Shown piece after piece: positions 6,915 through 7,040 of a stretch of 7,040 nucleotides of DNA; the first letter of the stretch is position 1, and each line of letters opens with the position of its first letter. The position numbers and the translations under genes were made by a program. A model generated the notes under the pieces. That model had not been told where the DNA came from. It made no database searches and saw only the letters and a program-made list of their open reading frames with translations. Source of the DNA: an uncultured Lachnospiraceae bacterium (GTDB lineage Bacteria > Bacillota > Clostridia > Lachnospirales > Lachnospiraceae); NCBI GenBank assembly GCA_947594085.1, contig CANQEB010000125.1, forward strand, positions 1-7,040, given 5' to 3'.

Positions 6915-6917
6915 TGA
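6579..6917 (+). CDS. Small four-helix membrane protein made of two tandem 56-residue units
   Basis: I do not recognise a named family. The 112-residue product has four predicted membrane helices (about 6-24, 32-48, 62-80, 88-104). Residues 1-56 and 57-112 are two copies of one unit; by hand alignment 35 of 56 positions are identical without gaps. Shared elements include SNA(I/L)W, CYF, H-x-DG in the short loop, YAGC, LIGAF and AYLQDALT. Conserved polar or reactive positions are Cys20/76, His28/84, Asp30/86, Cys37/93, Gln48/104 and Asp49/105. Lysine/arginine-rich ends and linker (KK, KEQKKR, KEK) suggest that the N-terminus, linker and C-terminus are all cytoplasmic, so both hairpins point the same way. 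AAAGGAGG (6563-6570) lies eight bases before the ATG. With its own promoter and terminator the gene is monocistronic and probably well expressed. A transporter, channel or stress-membrane role is possible but unsupported. Confidence 0.9.
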   Translation: MKKFSNAIWSAVLAVVVFACYFFIPKLHLDGFVYAGCVLIGAFVAYLQDALTSKEQKKRMSNALWCAVFAVIVFVCYFLISAFHFDGMLYAGCILIGAFAAYLQDALTKEKA

Positions 6918-6930
6918 CAAAAAGTAAATT

Positions 6931-6963
6931 GGCGAGGACAATGCGTCCTCGCCTGTTTTTATT
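6931..6963 (+). terminator. Intrinsic terminator of the small membrane protein gene
   Basis: GGCGAGGAC (6931-6939) pairs perfectly with GTCCTCGCC (6945-6953) around a 5-base loop, followed by TGTTTTTATT. It starts 14 bases after the stop codon. The putative group II intron begins directly after the T-rich tail. Confidence 0.95.
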
Positions 6964-7040
6964 GTGCGCCCGGCGGCGCACGTTTCTAACGGGTGAAAGT
7001 CCCGAATCCGCCCGGTAGTGGGAAGGATATAGCCGAAGGC
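6964..7040 (+). mobile_element. 5' end of a group II intron, continuing beyond the window
   Basis: The sequence begins GTGCGCC, the conserved 5' end of group II introns, and forms a 7-pair stem (GTGCGCC with GGCGCAC). It continues TCTAACGGGTGAAAGTCCCGA, AATCCGCCCGGTAGTGGGAAGG and AGCCGAAGGC. From memory this resembles domain I of bacterial group II introns that encode LtrA-type reverse transcriptase/maturases. Only 77 bases are visible, so neither the encoded protein nor the 3' end can be checked. Its position ten bases behind a terminator stem, in the terminator's orientation, is the insertion pattern known for class C introns, but the class cannot be set from this fragment. Confidence 0.72.

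Overview
The window looks like a chromosomal segment from a Firmicute of the class Clostridia, plausibly a gut Lachnospiraceae-type organism. This is inferred from the style of the class A penicillin-binding protein (PBP), the murI - DUF1934 gene pair, strong AAGGAGG-type ribosome binding sites, sigma-A-type promoters and mixed GC content (GC-rich genes, AT-rich promoters). No rRNA or tRNA gene and no CRISPR array was seen.

Layout. Positions 1-3070 (minus strand) hold a bifunctional class A PBP gene. It is open through the left edge, so its stop codon lies outside the window. It has every expected catalytic motif and an unusual Ser/Glu-rich, then Asn/Pro-repeat, C-terminal tail. A divergent intergenic region (3071-3313) carries an imperfect inverted repeat and a near-consensus promoter. 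That promoter drives a secreted protein with two PepSY-like units (3314-4066, plus strand). Next come a YigZ/IMPACT-family gene (4209-4850) and a 201-base intergenic stretch with hairpins and a 17-base direct repeat. Glutamate racemase murI (5052-5891) follows, closely coupled to a DUF1934 beta-barrel gene (5904-6350), and the pair ends at an intrinsic terminator. A free-standing, apparently well-expressed gene (6579-6917) encodes a small four-helix membrane protein made of two tandem copies of a 56-residue, two-helix unit. It has its own extended -10 promoter, a strong ribosome binding site and an intrinsic terminator. Ten bases after that terminator stem, the 5' end of what looks like a group II intron begins (6964) and runs off the right edge.

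How the genes relate. The PBP polymerises and cross-links peptidoglycan, and MurI makes the D-glutamate used in peptidoglycan precursors, so cell-wall synthesis is a loose theme. The PepSY protein, YigZ and DUF1934 protein have no established direct link to it. Most of the window is ordinary housekeeping sequence. The parts most worth a second look are the internally duplicated membrane protein, the intron placed directly behind a terminator, the low-complexity PBP tail and the hairpin/direct-repeat array before murI. I found no convincing evidence of a wholly new multi-gene system.
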